This document shows positions 54,542 to 63,379 of a DNA stretch of 64,000 nt, one piece after another. The DNA lies in assembly GCF_000705555.1 (NCBI RefSeq), contig NZ_JMQN01000057.1:248001-312000 (forward strand). The letters run 5' to 3'. The notes under the pieces are model-generated. The model did no database searches, had not been told where the DNA came from, and saw only the letters and a list, made by a program, of their open reading frames with translations. Numbering within the stretch: the first letter of the stretch is position 1; every line of letters starts with the position of its first letter. The DNA is from Marinobacterium lacunae. Lineage in GTDB: Bacteria > Pseudomonadota > Gammaproteobacteria > Pseudomonadales > Balneatricaceae. The translations under genes and the position numbers were made by a program.

Positions 54542-55534
54542 TTACAGCGCGATGCGAAGGGCCAGCCCTTGTTCGAGCGCGAGATTCGCGGCAGCGGATG
54601 CCACAGCAAGATCCTGCAGACCTACGCCGGTGCCGTCGAACAGGGTGATTTCCTGATCGTCACGACGGCCGGGATGAGTGCCGTTGATCACCTCGCCAAT
54701 CGGCGTGATGTCGCTTTCGCTGATCAGCCCTGAGGCCACCGCATGCTGGGCTTCGCCGATGGAGATCGACTGGGCCACCTCATCGGTGAACAGGGTTGCC
54801 GCTGCCAAAAGTTCGGGGTCGACCTCCTGCTTGCCCTTGGTGTCGGTGCCCATGCACGCGATGTGGGTGCCAGGCTTTATCCACTCTTTCATCATCAGCG
54901 GCTCGAACGCCGAGGTGATGGTGATGATCACATCCGCCTGCGCGCCCAGCTGTTGCTGATCCACCGCTTCGAACGGCACGCGCAGTTCGTCGCACACCGC
55001 GGCCAGACGGCTCAGGTATTCCGGGTGCGGGTTCCACGCCACGACCTTTTCGAACGCGCGCTGCTCCAGAGCGGCGCGCAGCTGGAAGGTGGATTGGTGC
55101 CCTGCCCCGACCATGCCCAGTACCTTGGCGTCCTTGCGGGCCAGGTAGGCGATGGACACGGCCGAGGCGGCGGCGGTACGCACGGCGGTGAGGTAGTTGC
55201 CACCGACCAGCGCCTTCAGCCGGCCGGTATCCGGGTCGAACAGGATCACCGTGGACTGGTGGTTGGTCAGGTCCTTTTGTACGTTGCCCGGCCAGTAGCC
55301 GCCGGATTTAACGCCGAGGACCATACCCGCGCGATCGAACCCGGATTTGAAGCCATACAGGGCATCGGCATGGCCGATCGCCTCACGTACCACCGGGAAG
55401 TTATAGGCATCGCCGCGCGCCATGGCGCCGAATACGCTCTCGACCGCTTTGAACGCCTCGGGGCGGCCGACGATCTGTTCGCAGACCGCTTCGGAGACGA
55501 TCGCAACGCCGGCGCCATTAACGGATGTGCTCAT
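54542..55534 (-). CDS. bhcD: Iminosuccinate reductase (beta-hydroxyaspartate cycle)
   Basis: Reduces iminosuccinate to L-aspartate with NAD(P)H, the third step of the beta-hydroxyaspartate cycle. The 330 residues belong to the ornithine cyclodeaminase/mu-crystallin family: GGYWPGNVQKDLTNHQSTVI, LKALVGGNYLTAVRTAAASA, the Rossmann motif LGMVGAGHQSTFQLRAAL and HIACMGTDTKGKQEVDPELL. Sequence alone could mean cyclodeaminase or another imine reductase; its place after bhcA, bhcB and bhcC decides. The start follows GGAGAAAACCT, 16 bases downstream of bhcC. Confidence 0.9.
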   Translation of the reverse strand: MSTSVNGAGVAIVSEAVCEQIVGRPEAFKAVESVFGAMARGDAYNFPVVREAIGHADALYGFKSGFDRAGMVLGVKSGGYWPGNVQKDLTNHQSTVILFDPDTGRLKALVGGNYLTAVRTAAASAVSIAYLARKDAKVLGMVGAGHQSTFQLRAALEQRAFEKVVAWNPHPEYLSRLAAVCDELRVPFEAVDQQQLGAQADVIITITSAFEPLMMKEWIKPGTHIACMGTDTKGKQEVDPELLAAATLFTDEVAQSISIGEAQHAVASGLISESDITPIGEVINGTHPGRRDDQEITLFDGTGVGLQDLAVASAAANLALEQGLALRIAL

Positions 55535-55549
55535 AGGTTTTCTCCTCGA

Positions 55550-56713
55550 TCAGTACGCTTTACCGCGGGCGGATACCGGCCACAGGGTTTCGACCTTGCC
55601 GTTACGCACGCCGACGTAGTAGTCGTGTACGTTGCAGGTCGGGTCACAGTGGCCCGGTACCAGGCGCAGCTTGTCGTTCACCTTCAGCGCACCGTTCGGA
55701 TCGGAGATCACGCCGTGCTCGTCGGAGCACTTGATGTACTCCACGTCGTCGCGGCCGAAGATAAACGGCAGACCGCTATCCACCGACTGCGCCTTCAAAC
55801 CGGCATCGCAGATCGCCTTGTCGGCCTTGGCGTGGCTCATAACGCTGGTGAGGATAAACAGCGCGTTCTCCCACTCGCCCTGGTCGATACGCTTGCCGTC
55901 CTTATCAAGAATGCGGCCGTAGTCGGCATCCATGAAGGCGTAGGATCCGCACTGCAGCTCGTTGTACACACCGGAGTTGCTCTCGAAGTAGTAAGAGCCG
56001 GTGCCGCCGCCGGAGACCAGTTCAGGCTCCAGCCCCACTTCCTTGAGGCCATCCACGGCAGCCTTGACCTGGGCGATGGCGATATCCAGCTTCTCTTTGC
56101 GCGCCTCGTAGGTATCCAGGTGCTGCATGGCACCCTGATAAGCCTGAATGCCAGTGAACTTAAGGTTCTCGGCGGCATCGATCGCCTGCGCGATCTGAAC
56201 AACCGCCTCGGTGGTGGTGACGCCGCAGCGGCCCGCGCCACAGTCGATCTCGACGAAGCACTCGATCTCGGTACCGTGCTTCTGCGCGGCGGCCGACAGT
56301 TCGGCGACGTTGTCGATGTCATCGACGCAGACGATGGTGCGCGCACCCAGTTTCGGCAGTTGCGCCAAGCGGTCCAGTTTCAGCGGATCGCGCACCTGGT
56401 TGGAGACCAGGATGTCCTTGATGCCGCCGCGGGCGAACACCTCGGCTTCGGACACCTTCTGGCAGCAGACGCCGATGGCGCCGCCCAGTTCTTCCTGCAG
56501 CTTGGCCACATCGACCGACTTGTGCATTTTGCCGTGAACCCGGTGGCGCATGCCGTGGGCCTTGGCGTAGTCGCCCATCTTCTTGATGTTGCGCTCCAGA
56601 GCATCCAGATCGAGGATCAGACAGGGGGTCTGGATATCGGCCTCATCCATGCCCGGTACGGCTGGAACGTCGTAGCCTACTTCGAGGTCGTGCAGATCAT
56701 TCTGTGCGTTCAT
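55550..56713 (-). CDS. bhcC: Beta-hydroxyaspartate aldolase
   Basis: Condenses glycine and glyoxylate to erythro-beta-hydroxyaspartate, the entry step of the cycle. The 387-residue PLP enzyme has the D-threonine-aldolase/alanine-racemase fold: HRVHGKMHKSVDVAKLQEEL carries the PLP lysine near residue 60, VEIDCGAGRCGV lies mid-barrel, and VPGHCDPTCNVHDYYVGV near the C-terminus holds the divalent-metal ligands His and Cys/Asp. Alone it would be called a D-threonine aldolase or D-serine dehydratase-like protein; the operon context supports the bhc role. A good ribosome binding site (AGGAGAG) precedes it. Confidence 0.92.
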   Translation of the reverse strand: MNAQNDLHDLEVGYDVPAVPGMDEADIQTPCLILDLDALERNIKKMGDYAKAHGMRHRVHGKMHKSVDVAKLQEELGGAIGVCCQKVSEAEVFARGGIKDILVSNQVRDPLKLDRLAQLPKLGARTIVCVDDIDNVAELSAAAQKHGTEIECFVEIDCGAGRCGVTTTEAVVQIAQAIDAAENLKFTGIQAYQGAMQHLDTYEARKEKLDIAIAQVKAAVDGLKEVGLEPELVSGGGTGSYYFESNSGVYNELQCGSYAFMDADYGRILDKDGKRIDQGEWENALFILTSVMSHAKADKAICDAGLKAQSVDSGLPFIFGRDDVEYIKCSDEHGVISDPNGALKVNDKLRLVPGHCDPTCNVHDYYVGVRNGKVETLWPVSARGKAY

Positions 56714-56748
56714 TCAATCTCTCCTGTAATCAATCTACTTTTAGACGT

Positions 56749-57708
56749 TCAGCTGTTCGCGTTCAGCCAGGGCAGTTTGTCGAGGTCCACGTTGCCGCCG
56801 GTGATGATCACGCCGACGCGCTTGCCGCGGAAAACCTCCGGGTTCTTCAGTATGGTCGCCAGCGGCACGGCGCTGCTCGGCTCCATCACGATCTTCATCC
56901 GCTTCCAGATCAGCTTCATGGCATCGACAATCTCCTCCTCGGTGGCGGTGAGGATGTCGGTGACATGGTTGCTGACGAAGTGCCAGGTCAGATCTTTCAG
57001 CGGCACTTTCAGGCCGTCGGCCACGGTCTCCGGCGCATCGTCGGCGATGATGTGACCGGCACGGAAAGAGCGCGCGGCGTCATCGGCGTTGAGCGGCTCG
57101 GCGGCGTAGATCTTCACCTGCGGTGCAATGGTAGACAGCGTCAGGCAGGTGCCCGAGATCATGCCGCCACCGCCGATCGGTGCGATCACCGCATCCAGGT
57201 TCTCCACCTGGGACAGCAGCTCCTTGGAGCAGGTCGCCTGCCCGGCGATAACGCGCGGATCGTTATACGGGTGGACGAACTCGGCACCGGACTGCGCCAC
57301 CACCTCGGCGAAGGTGGCTTCGCGGGAGCTGGTGGAGGGCTCGCACTCGACGATCTTGCCGCCGTAGCCGATCACCGCATCCTTCTTCGCCTGCGGCGCG
57401 GTACGCGGCATGACCACGGTGACCGGGATGCCGCGCTGGCCTGCCGCATAGGACAGGGACAGCGCATGGTTACCGGAGGAGTGAGTCGCAACACCCACCC
57501 TCGCCTGCTCTTCGGTCAGACCGAACACGGCGTTACAGGCGCCACGCACCTTGAACGCACCGGCCTTCTGGAAGTTCTCGCACTTGAAGAACAGCTCGGC
57601 GCCGGTCAGTTCGTTCAGGAACCGGGAGGTCAGCACCGGCGTTTCATGGATGTAGGGCTTGATCCGCTCATGGGCGATCAGTACATCGTCGTAAGTTGGA
57701 ATCTTCAT
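56749..57708 (-). CDS. bhcB: Beta-hydroxyaspartate dehydratase
   Basis: Dehydrates beta-hydroxyaspartate to iminosuccinate. The 319-residue PLP enzyme is a threonine-dehydratase relative: KCENFQKAGAFKVRGA holds the PLP lysine (near residue 53), SSGNHALSLSYAA binds substrate, and PIGGGGMISGTCLTLSTIAP binds the PLP phosphate. The N-terminus MKIPTYDDVLIAHERIKPYI fits known BhcB proteins, so ATG at 57708 is chosen over GTG at 57723. It lacks the regulatory domain of biosynthetic threonine deaminases. Order bhcA-bhcB-bhcC-bhcD matches the Paracoccus cluster. Confidence 0.92.
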   Translation of the reverse strand: MKIPTYDDVLIAHERIKPYIHETPVLTSRFLNELTGAELFFKCENFQKAGAFKVRGACNAVFGLTEEQARVGVATHSSGNHALSLSYAAGQRGIPVTVVMPRTAPQAKKDAVIGYGGKIVECEPSTSSREATFAEVVAQSGAEFVHPYNDPRVIAGQATCSKELLSQVENLDAVIAPIGGGGMISGTCLTLSTIAPQVKIYAAEPLNADDAARSFRAGHIIADDAPETVADGLKVPLKDLTWHFVSNHVTDILTATEEEIVDAMKLIWKRMKIVMEPSSAVPLATILKNPEVFRGKRVGVIITGGNVDLDKLPWLNANS

Positions 57709-57735
57709 CGTTGTCTCGCTCACGGGTGATAGCGG

Positions 57736-58914
57736 TTATTGGTTGGCAGCGGCGGTGGCGCGGTAGTACTCCTGCGCCGCCCGTACACCCGAGCCCAGCT
57801 CGACCGGGTAGTTCAGATCGGCCATCGCCATCTCGATGGTGGCAAGGCCCGACAGACACATAACGTCGGTCAGCATGCCCAGGTGGCCGATACGGAACGC
57901 CTTGCCGTTCATCTGGCCCAGGCCGATACCGAAGGAGACGCCGTAGGTGTTGAACGCGTGCTCGGTCAGCTTGTTGCTGTCGAACCCTTCCGGTACGTAG
58001 ATGGCGCTAACGGTGTCGGAGTACAGCTCCGGCGACTTGGCGCACAGCTTCAGGCCCCAGGCCTCAACCGCCCTGCGTACACCCTCGGCCAGACGGTGGT
58101 GACGGGCGTACACGTTCTCGAGCCCCTCTTCGAACAGCATTTTCAGGCTCTCGCGCATGCCGTAGATCAGCTGCAGCGGCGGCGTGTAGGGGAAACCGCC
58201 GTTGGCGTTGGCCGCCATCATGTCGCGGAAGTCGAAGAAGGTGCGCGGCAGCGTCGCGCTCTCCATCGCCGCCAGCGCCTTCTGGCTAACGCCGAGGATC
58301 GCCATACCGGTGCTCAGCATGAAACCCTTCTGCGAGCCGGAAACCGCGATATCAACGCCCCAGGCGTCCATCTCGAACGGCATGGAGGCCAGCGAGCTTA
58401 CGCAGTCGACGAACAGCATGGCCGGGTGGCCGGCGGCATCCATTGCACGGCGAACCGCCGCGATATCGCTCTTAACGCCGGTGGCGGTTTCGTTATGGGT
58501 CGCCAGAACAACCTTGATCTTCTTGTCTTTGTCGGCGCGCAGCGCCTGTTCGAACTTGTCAGCCGGTGCACCTGAACCCCACTCGCAGTCGATCACCTGA
58601 ACTTCGAGGCCATGACGCTGGCACATGTCGATCCAGCGGTGGGAGAACATGCCGTAGCGCGCTACCAGCACCGTGTCACCCGCGGACAGGGTGTTGGTGA
58701 TGGAGGCTTCCCATCCGCCGGTACCGCTGGCCGGGAAGGTGATCACCTGCCCCGTTTCGGTACCAAATACATGCTTGCAGTCCTCAAGCACGGGCGCGAA
58801 TGTCTCGACGAAATCCGGTGCACGGTGGTCGCGGGTCTGCATATGCATGGCATTGAGCAACCGATCAGGGATGTTGGTCGGGCCTGGTATGAAAACGGGG
58901 TTCTGGTCTGACAT
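57736..58914 (-). CDS. bhcA: Aspartate-glyoxylate aminotransferase
   Basis: Transfers the amino group of aspartate to glyoxylate, giving oxaloacetate and glycine and so closing the cycle. The 392 residues form a fold-type I class V aminotransferase: FIPGPTNIPDRLLNAMHMQT at the N-terminus, FPASGTGGWEASITNTLSAG, ETATGVKSDI, and SGSQKGFMLSTGM with the PLP lysine near residue 200. Generic annotation would be serine- or alanine-glyoxylate aminotransferase; the operon gives the specific role. ATG at 58914 follows AAAGGGCG; longer starts are less likely. First gene of the bhc operon. Confidence 0.92.
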   Translation of the reverse strand: MSDQNPVFIPGPTNIPDRLLNAMHMQTRDHRAPDFVETFAPVLEDCKHVFGTETGQVITFPASGTGGWEASITNTLSAGDTVLVARYGMFSHRWIDMCQRHGLEVQVIDCEWGSGAPADKFEQALRADKDKKIKVVLATHNETATGVKSDIAAVRRAMDAAGHPAMLFVDCVSSLASMPFEMDAWGVDIAVSGSQKGFMLSTGMAILGVSQKALAAMESATLPRTFFDFRDMMAANANGGFPYTPPLQLIYGMRESLKMLFEEGLENVYARHHRLAEGVRRAVEAWGLKLCAKSPELYSDTVSAIYVPEGFDSNKLTEHAFNTYGVSFGIGLGQMNGKAFRIGHLGMLTDVMCLSGLATIEMAMADLNYPVELGSGVRAAQEYYRATAAANQ

Positions 58915-59252
58915 GGTGATTCGCCCTTTCTTGTGTAGTTGGCACTGTCTCCGCCTCAGCAACGCGCCGGGGCTTGTGTTCTTAACTCAGCGGTTACGTC
59001 AGCGCTTAAGTTGAAACTCACCATAGGCGCCGCCAGCATTTACCGCAATACAAAACGCATCTCGTATTATGAAAACTGACCTTAAAGTCAGTTATCAATA
59101 TTTTTTAACTTAATTTACAAACACTTAATTATTCCATTACTCAAAACAACGCATTTTCACATTGTGAAAAAACGCTTTTATTTACTGCAATGTGGTAACG
59201 TCTGGAGAAATCGAAGAATAAAAACCAGACCTTTTAATGTGAGGCGCTCTCA
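58915..59252. promoter_or_regulatory. bhcA-bhcR divergent control region
   Basis: A 338-base gap that is AT-rich in its bhcR half. It contains a palindrome with AACTGAC/GTCAGTT arms (59074-59093, core TGACCTTAAAGTCA at 59077-59090) and TTTTCAC-ATT-GTGAAAA (59154-59170). Both are candidate BhcR or global-regulator sites; related copies lie upstream of purine genes. Confidence 0.6.
59074..59093. promoter_or_regulatory. Palindromic operator candidate in the bhcA-bhcR gap
   Basis: AACTGAC-N6-GTCAGTT is perfectly symmetric in its arms. The reverse complement of its core, TGACTTTAAGGTCA, differs at two positions from TGACTCCAAGGTCA before xdhA. Size and symmetry fit an IclR-family site. Confidence 0.55.
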
Positions 59253-60050
59253 ATGTCTGAGGCAAAACCGGAAGCTCGAATCCAGGTCCTTGACCGGGCC
59301 GCAACCCTGCTCGATGTCATCTCCCGCTACTCCACACCGGTCAAACTCAAAGTCTTAAGTGCGGATGCCGGGCTGCACCCCTCTACCGCCTACAGGATTC
59401 TGCACTCGCTGATCGATAACCGTTTTGTCGAACGCGACGAAGACGGCGGCTACCGTTTGGGGCAGCGTTTGCTTCAGCTCAGTAAGCGCGTCCACTCCGA
59501 AATAGAGCTTAGAGCGGTGGCGATGCCCTACATGGTTAAACTGCGCGACCGACTGGGCGAGACGATCAACCTTACGATTCGCGAAGGCGATGCCGTTATC
59601 TACTACGACAAGGCCACGCCCAATCGCATGATGCATGTGCACCAGATTATCGGCAGCCGGGCGCCACTCCACGTGACCGGTGTCGGCAAACTGATGCTCG
59701 GCAAGGGGGGCGAGGAGGCGATTGCAGGCTATGCAAAACGGACCAACCTGCCCGCCTATACCCGCAACACGTTTACGTCCCTGCCGGCACTGACGCAGGA
59801 ATGCCTGACATCCGTCGAGCGCGGCTACGCCCTCGATAACGAGGAAGCCGAAATCGGTGTGGGCTGTATTGGCGTGCTGATATACGATCACACCGCGCAA
59901 CCGGTGGCAGGGCTGTCGCTGTCCGCCCCGATGGAGCGCCGTCGGGACGAATGGATAGCCGACCTTATCGAGGCGGGAGAGGCGATTTCGGAGCAGCTGG
60001 GATACGTCTCGACGGAGGCGGGCTCAGACATGACACACCAGGTGCGCTAA
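59253..60050 (+). CDS. bhcR: IclR family regulator of the beta-hydroxyaspartate cycle
   Basis: A 265-residue IclR regulator: an N-terminal winged helix-turn-helix (about 10-70; LDRAATLLDVISRYSTPVKL, HPSTAYRILHSLIDNRF) and a C-terminal effector domain (ETINLTIREGDAVIYYDKA, GVGKLML, and DNEEAEIGVGCIGVLIYD). In Paracoccus, BhcR binds glyoxylate and controls bhcABCD from the same divergent position, which supports the name. The ATG follows GTGAGG. It may also act on purine genes carrying similar palindromes. Confidence 0.88.
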   Translation: MSEAKPEARIQVLDRAATLLDVISRYSTPVKLKVLSADAGLHPSTAYRILHSLIDNRFVERDEDGGYRLGQRLLQLSKRVHSEIELRAVAMPYMVKLRDRLGETINLTIREGDAVIYYDKATPNRMMHVHQIIGSRAPLHVTGVGKLMLGKGGEEAIAGYAKRTNLPAYTRNTFTSLPALTQECLTSVERGYALDNEEAEIGVGCIGVLIYDHTAQPVAGLSLSAPMERRRDEWIADLIEAGEAISEQLGYVSTEAGSDMTHQVR

Positions 60051-60096
60051 GTCTAAACTGCTAGAAATCATTTATTTTGCGGCATACCAGTATCGG

Positions 60097-60588
60097 ATGA
60101 ACGACCTGATCCCACAGATTCGCAACGCCGTGCGTGCACTTATCGTAAAAGATCGGCACGTGCTTCTGCTCAAGAAAGATGGCTATAGTTGCGGGGGTGT
60201 CCGTTATGCACTGCCCGGGGGTGGCCAGGATGCCGGCGAAGCGCTCACCGAAACTCTCCAGCGCGAGTGCATGGAGGAGATCGATACAGAGGTCGAGATC
60301 GGCGATCTGATCGCCGTTGCGGATTTCCTCAAGCAGCGGGAAAGCGAACCCTCGACACGACGACATGTGATGGAGTTTCTTTTTCTCTGCTCGGTCGACA
60401 ATGATTACACGCCGCGCAACGGCAGCCACCCCGACAAGCATCAGATGGATGTGGTGTGGATGCCAATCGAGAAGATCGGCGAGCTACAGTTATTTCCCCA
60501 GTACCTCGCCGAGTGTATTCCCCAGTTCGACGCGCCAAACAGACAGGCTTATCTGGGCCTGTTTCACGACAACGGGTTTAAGGACTGA
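60097..60588 (+). CDS. NUDIX hydrolase
   Basis: A 163-residue NUDIX-fold pyrophosphohydrolase. The Nudix box is intact: GGGQDAGEALTETLQRECMEEI (about residues 43-64; catalytic glutamates in RECMEEI). Members cleave nucleoside diphosphates linked to another group; the substrate here is unknown. It lies 46 bases after bhcR in the same direction without a clear ribosome binding site and converges on the FUSC gene. A link to glyoxylate or purine metabolism is not evident. Confidence 0.85.
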   Translation: MNDLIPQIRNAVRALIVKDRHVLLLKKDGYSCGGVRYALPGGGQDAGEALTETLQRECMEEIDTEVEIGDLIAVADFLKQRESEPSTRRHVMEFLFLCSVDNDYTPRNGSHPDKHQMDVVWMPIEKIGELQLFPQYLAECIPQFDAPNRQAYLGLFHDNGFKD

Positions 60589-60601
60589 TACCTGCAAGCC
60601 G

Positions 60602-62530
60602 TTAACGTCTGAGCGTGAACAGCGCCAGATTTTCCTGCAGTTTGTCCGCCGCCAGCGCAAACACCAACTCTTCCGTCTGGTCCGGTTCACGCGCCATTCG
60701 AACGCTGACGACTCTCAACGCCCTCAAAACGCGCTCCGGCTTGTGCTCAAGCTGTTCCAGCCTTCGTAACGCATACTCAACGGCACGTTTTGTCGAGTCA
60801 CTGATAGGCCGCTTGCCATCCAGCAGTGCCCTCAGTGTTTCGGTTGTCATCTCTAGCCTCAACAACATTACGCCCCATTCCTCGGCCGGGAAACGGCGAT
60901 CACCCACCTGACCGGACCAGCGCACCAGATGCAGCAGACGGTGGTATAGCCGCAAGCGCCAACGCTCACGACTTGCTCCGCTGGTGGGTTTCATGGTCAT
61001 GTCGCGCAGTTCATGCAGCATCATCCGACGCATCAGCTCAATCCGTTTTGCAGCGTTAACCGGGTAGATCAACCAATAACCCGCCATGGCGATTAACGGT
61101 GCGGAGGCGACGGCCACGGCCATCAGCAGAGAGTGACCAACCTCCCCGACCAGCGGATAGTGTGGTTGCAGCAGAAGCAGCAAGACCATGTTGTAGTCCA
61201 TCCCCGCAAACACAAGTTTTCGATGCGCAAAGACGACAACGCCCAGCATGATGAACGGGAACATCGACACAATCAGCATCCACTCGCTATCGACCTGAGG
61301 CCATATCAACCAGCGGCAGATAAGCGCCGCAACTGCGCCCATCACCTGGCCGATAAAGACCGATCGCATGGTGTGCACCGGACTGTCGAAGGTTGAGAAC
61401 AGCGAGGTCATCACTGCCGTCCCCAGCAGCATGTAGGCCCCTATCTGCGCCCCCGAAAAGAGCCAGACCGCGCCTACCGTCATCATCAGCGTCAACGCGC
61501 GGATGCCTGATTGGCGTGCCCCTGTCCAATCGCGATGTAACGGCAGGGAGCTGTCGCTTTCATCTTTAGTAGAGGGCGCATCGCCCGCTTCCATTACCGG
61601 CGTCATGGCCAGCAAACGGGTCAGGTTGTAATGCAGTCGCGCAAAATGGTGCTCACCTGCACAACGTTCAATCGCGCAGCTCAGTGCTGAACGATACCCG
61701 TCGCCATCTCCGGCTTCCAAAGCAACAGCGGCCTCCTTGAGTGCCTGCGCCAACGCAAGGCCCAATCCGCTGTCGTGGGTTTTGCGAGTCCAGATAACGA
61801 TGGATACCAACACAAGCAGCAGAAGACGCACCCGTCGCATCTGCTGACGCGCTCTGGCGCTGCCGATGCCGCGCGTGTCCAGCGCCGCATCCAAGGCAGC
61901 CAGACGCGCAATCAATTGGTCACGTTCAACCGTGGAGGTTTCAACACCCGATACCACACGTGCTGACAACTGGCGCAATATCCCGGTGGTGATGCCGCGC
62001 AGTTCTTGCTGGTCGCTATTGCGTGCTGAGCCGTGCGCGAAAAACCAGCTCACACCGATCGCCACCAACACGCCCGCGACGGCAGTGAACATGCGATCCA
62101 GCCCCAGCGTTAGAATCTGGTCGTGGTGCGCGGTATCCACCAACGCGACCAACGCCGCCGAATATCCGGCCAACATGCAGCCGTATGTCACGAAGCTGCG
62201 GACAAGATGTGCGGTGAACACACACGTTGCGATCCACAACGACAACCCCAGCACCAACCAGCCTATGTGTCCGATCGACAGGTATACCAACAGAATACCG
62301 ACCAATGCCCCGATCAGCGTGCCAATCAGTCGGGCCATGCCTTTGGCGAGCAATTGCCCGCGTGAGGGCTGAGAAGACGCCCACACCGTCATACCCGCCC
62401 ACTGTGGGTGCTCCAGCCCCAGCCACCAGGCCAGGGCGATCGCAAGGCAGGCTGCAATGCCTGTCCGCAATACGAAGCCAAATCGCACGTTATCGAACCC
62501 GAGCCGTGCCAATACGGAAGCGCTATTCAT
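60602..62530 (-). CDS. FUSC family inner-membrane transporter (YccS/AaeB-like)
   Basis: A 642-residue membrane protein with two helix-rich blocks (about 20-165 and 330-480), each followed by a soluble helical domain, the layout of FUSC/YccS and aromatic-acid exporters such as AaeB. N-terminal VLRTGIAACLAIALAWWLGL, PQWAGMTVWASSQPSRGQLL and RLIGTLIGALVGILLVYLSI are typical. It probably exports toxic or aromatic acids. Its start overlaps the stop of the MarR gene by one base (TAATG), so the pair is translationally coupled. Confidence 0.86.
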   Translation of the reverse strand: MNSASVLARLGFDNVRFGFVLRTGIAACLAIALAWWLGLEHPQWAGMTVWASSQPSRGQLLAKGMARLIGTLIGALVGILLVYLSIGHIGWLVLGLSLWIATCVFTAHLVRSFVTYGCMLAGYSAALVALVDTAHHDQILTLGLDRMFTAVAGVLVAIGVSWFFAHGSARNSDQQELRGITTGILRQLSARVVSGVETSTVERDQLIARLAALDAALDTRGIGSARARQQMRRVRLLLLVLVSIVIWTRKTHDSGLGLALAQALKEAAVALEAGDGDGYRSALSCAIERCAGEHHFARLHYNLTRLLAMTPVMEAGDAPSTKDESDSSLPLHRDWTGARQSGIRALTLMMTVGAVWLFSGAQIGAYMLLGTAVMTSLFSTFDSPVHTMRSVFIGQVMGAVAALICRWLIWPQVDSEWMLIVSMFPFIMLGVVVFAHRKLVFAGMDYNMVLLLLLQPHYPLVGEVGHSLLMAVAVASAPLIAMAGYWLIYPVNAAKRIELMRRMMLHELRDMTMKPTSGASRERWRLRLYHRLLHLVRWSGQVGDRRFPAEEWGVMLLRLEMTTETLRALLDGKRPISDSTKRAVEYALRRLEQLEHKPERVLRALRVVSVRMAREPDQTEELVFALAADKLQENLALFTLRR

Positions 62531-62991
62531 TAACCGCGCGCCTCCTCGATCTTGTTCATCAGGCGCTGTTCAATCACCTCGATCCATTCCATCATTTTCT
62601 CCAGCTCGACATCGCTCAGGTCACCCAGCGCTTCAGCTTCGGCGGTTTCCAGCGTGGCACGGATGGCGTCGATCTGCGCTTTACCCGCCGTTGTCAGATA
62701 GATCTTGCGAGCCCGCCGATCCTCCGGATCTTCCCGTCTCTCCAACAGCTCCTTCTTTGCCAGAATGTCGATCAGCCTCACCAGCGTCGACGTATCAATC
62801 CCCGCGCGTTCCGCGAGCAGTTTCTGGCTGACACCATCCCCTGACTGAGCCAAATGCATAAGGGGTACCCATGTGGCATCGGTCAATCCGGCTTCGGCAA
62901 GGCGCATATCAACAAAACGCCGCCAACGCCTCGATAGCGTGACAAATCGATAGCCAAAGCGGATACGGGCGGATGCCTGATGATGCGACAT
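62530..62991 (-). CDS. MarR family transcriptional regulator
   Basis: A MarR regulator of about 153 residues. The winged helix includes MHLAQSGDGVSQKLLAERAG, DTSTLVRLIDILAKKELLER and the wing EDPEDRRARKIYLTTAG. Helices at both ends form the dimer interface. ATG at 62991 is used; GTG at 63000 is possible, and neither has a strong ribosome binding site. It probably represses itself and the coupled FUSC exporter through two palindromes just upstream, released by an aromatic or phenolic compound. Confidence 0.88.
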   Translation of the reverse strand: MSHHQASARIRFGYRFVTLSRRWRRFVDMRLAEAGLTDATWVPLMHLAQSGDGVSQKLLAERAGIDTSTLVRLIDILAKKELLERREDPEDRRARKIYLTTAGKAQIDAIRATLETAEAEALGDLSDVELEKMMEWIEVIEQRLMNKIEEARG

Positions 62992-63007
62992 GAGGAGCAC
63001 TCACTAA

Positions 63008-63035
63008 ATTTGAATACAAATAGTTTGAATTCAAA
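63008..63035. promoter_or_regulatory. Paired MarR operator candidates
   Basis: ATTTGAATACAAAT (63008-63021) and the perfect palindrome TTTGAATTCAAA (63024-63035) lie 15-16 bases apart directly before the MarR gene. Their sequence and position fit MarR/SlyA-type sites that overlap the promoter. Confidence 0.65.
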
Positions 63036-63154
63036 TTATATAGATCAAAGCTGGGCGGATTCAAGGGAGTGTCGAGAGGAAACTGGGGCAGAATGTAAGC
63101 AGGAAGGAACGGAGAGCGCGATGCTCCCCGCATGTTCAGGCAGCCTGACGGTCG

Positions 63155-63310
63155 TTAGCTGGAAGCATCACGAGCAGCATCGCTGATCGCATCACCTGCT
63201 TTTTTGAGGTCTTTTCCGGCCCCTTCGATCGTAGAGCAGCCAGCCAGGTAGGATCCACCGGCCAGAATTAACAGGCAGCTGAGCAAAGAGCTGACAATCC
63301 GTTTACGCAT
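63155..63310 (-). CDS. Entericidin-like small lipoprotein
   Basis: A 51-residue lipoprotein precursor. The N-terminus is basic (MRKRIVSSLLS), followed by a hydrophobic stretch and the lipobox LAGC (cysteine at residue 25). The mature 27 residues, CSTIEGAGKDLKKAGDAISD and then AARDASS, form an amphipathic helix like entericidin A/B, the small lipoprotein toxin-antidote family whose physiological role is unclear. GAGGA lies six bases before the ATG. It stands alone between the MarR gene and a GGDEF gene. Confidence 0.85.
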   Translation of the reverse strand: MRKRIVSSLLSCLLILAGGSYLAGCSTIEGAGKDLKKAGDAISDAARDASS

Positions 63311-63379
63311 GACAATTCCTCAACAATAAACCGGTTTCGATAATAACGTCGAAACACCCGTTCGGCTATCCATCAACAC

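Noticed and set aside
54743-57055. A 770-codon plus-strand open frame
   Set aside because: It is antisense to bhcD, bhcC and part of bhcB, with no recognisable domain and no ribosome binding site; it is a shadow of biased codon use.
56704-58575. Plus-strand open frames of 341 and 278 codons
   Set aside because: They are antisense to bhcB and bhcA and show only compositional bias.
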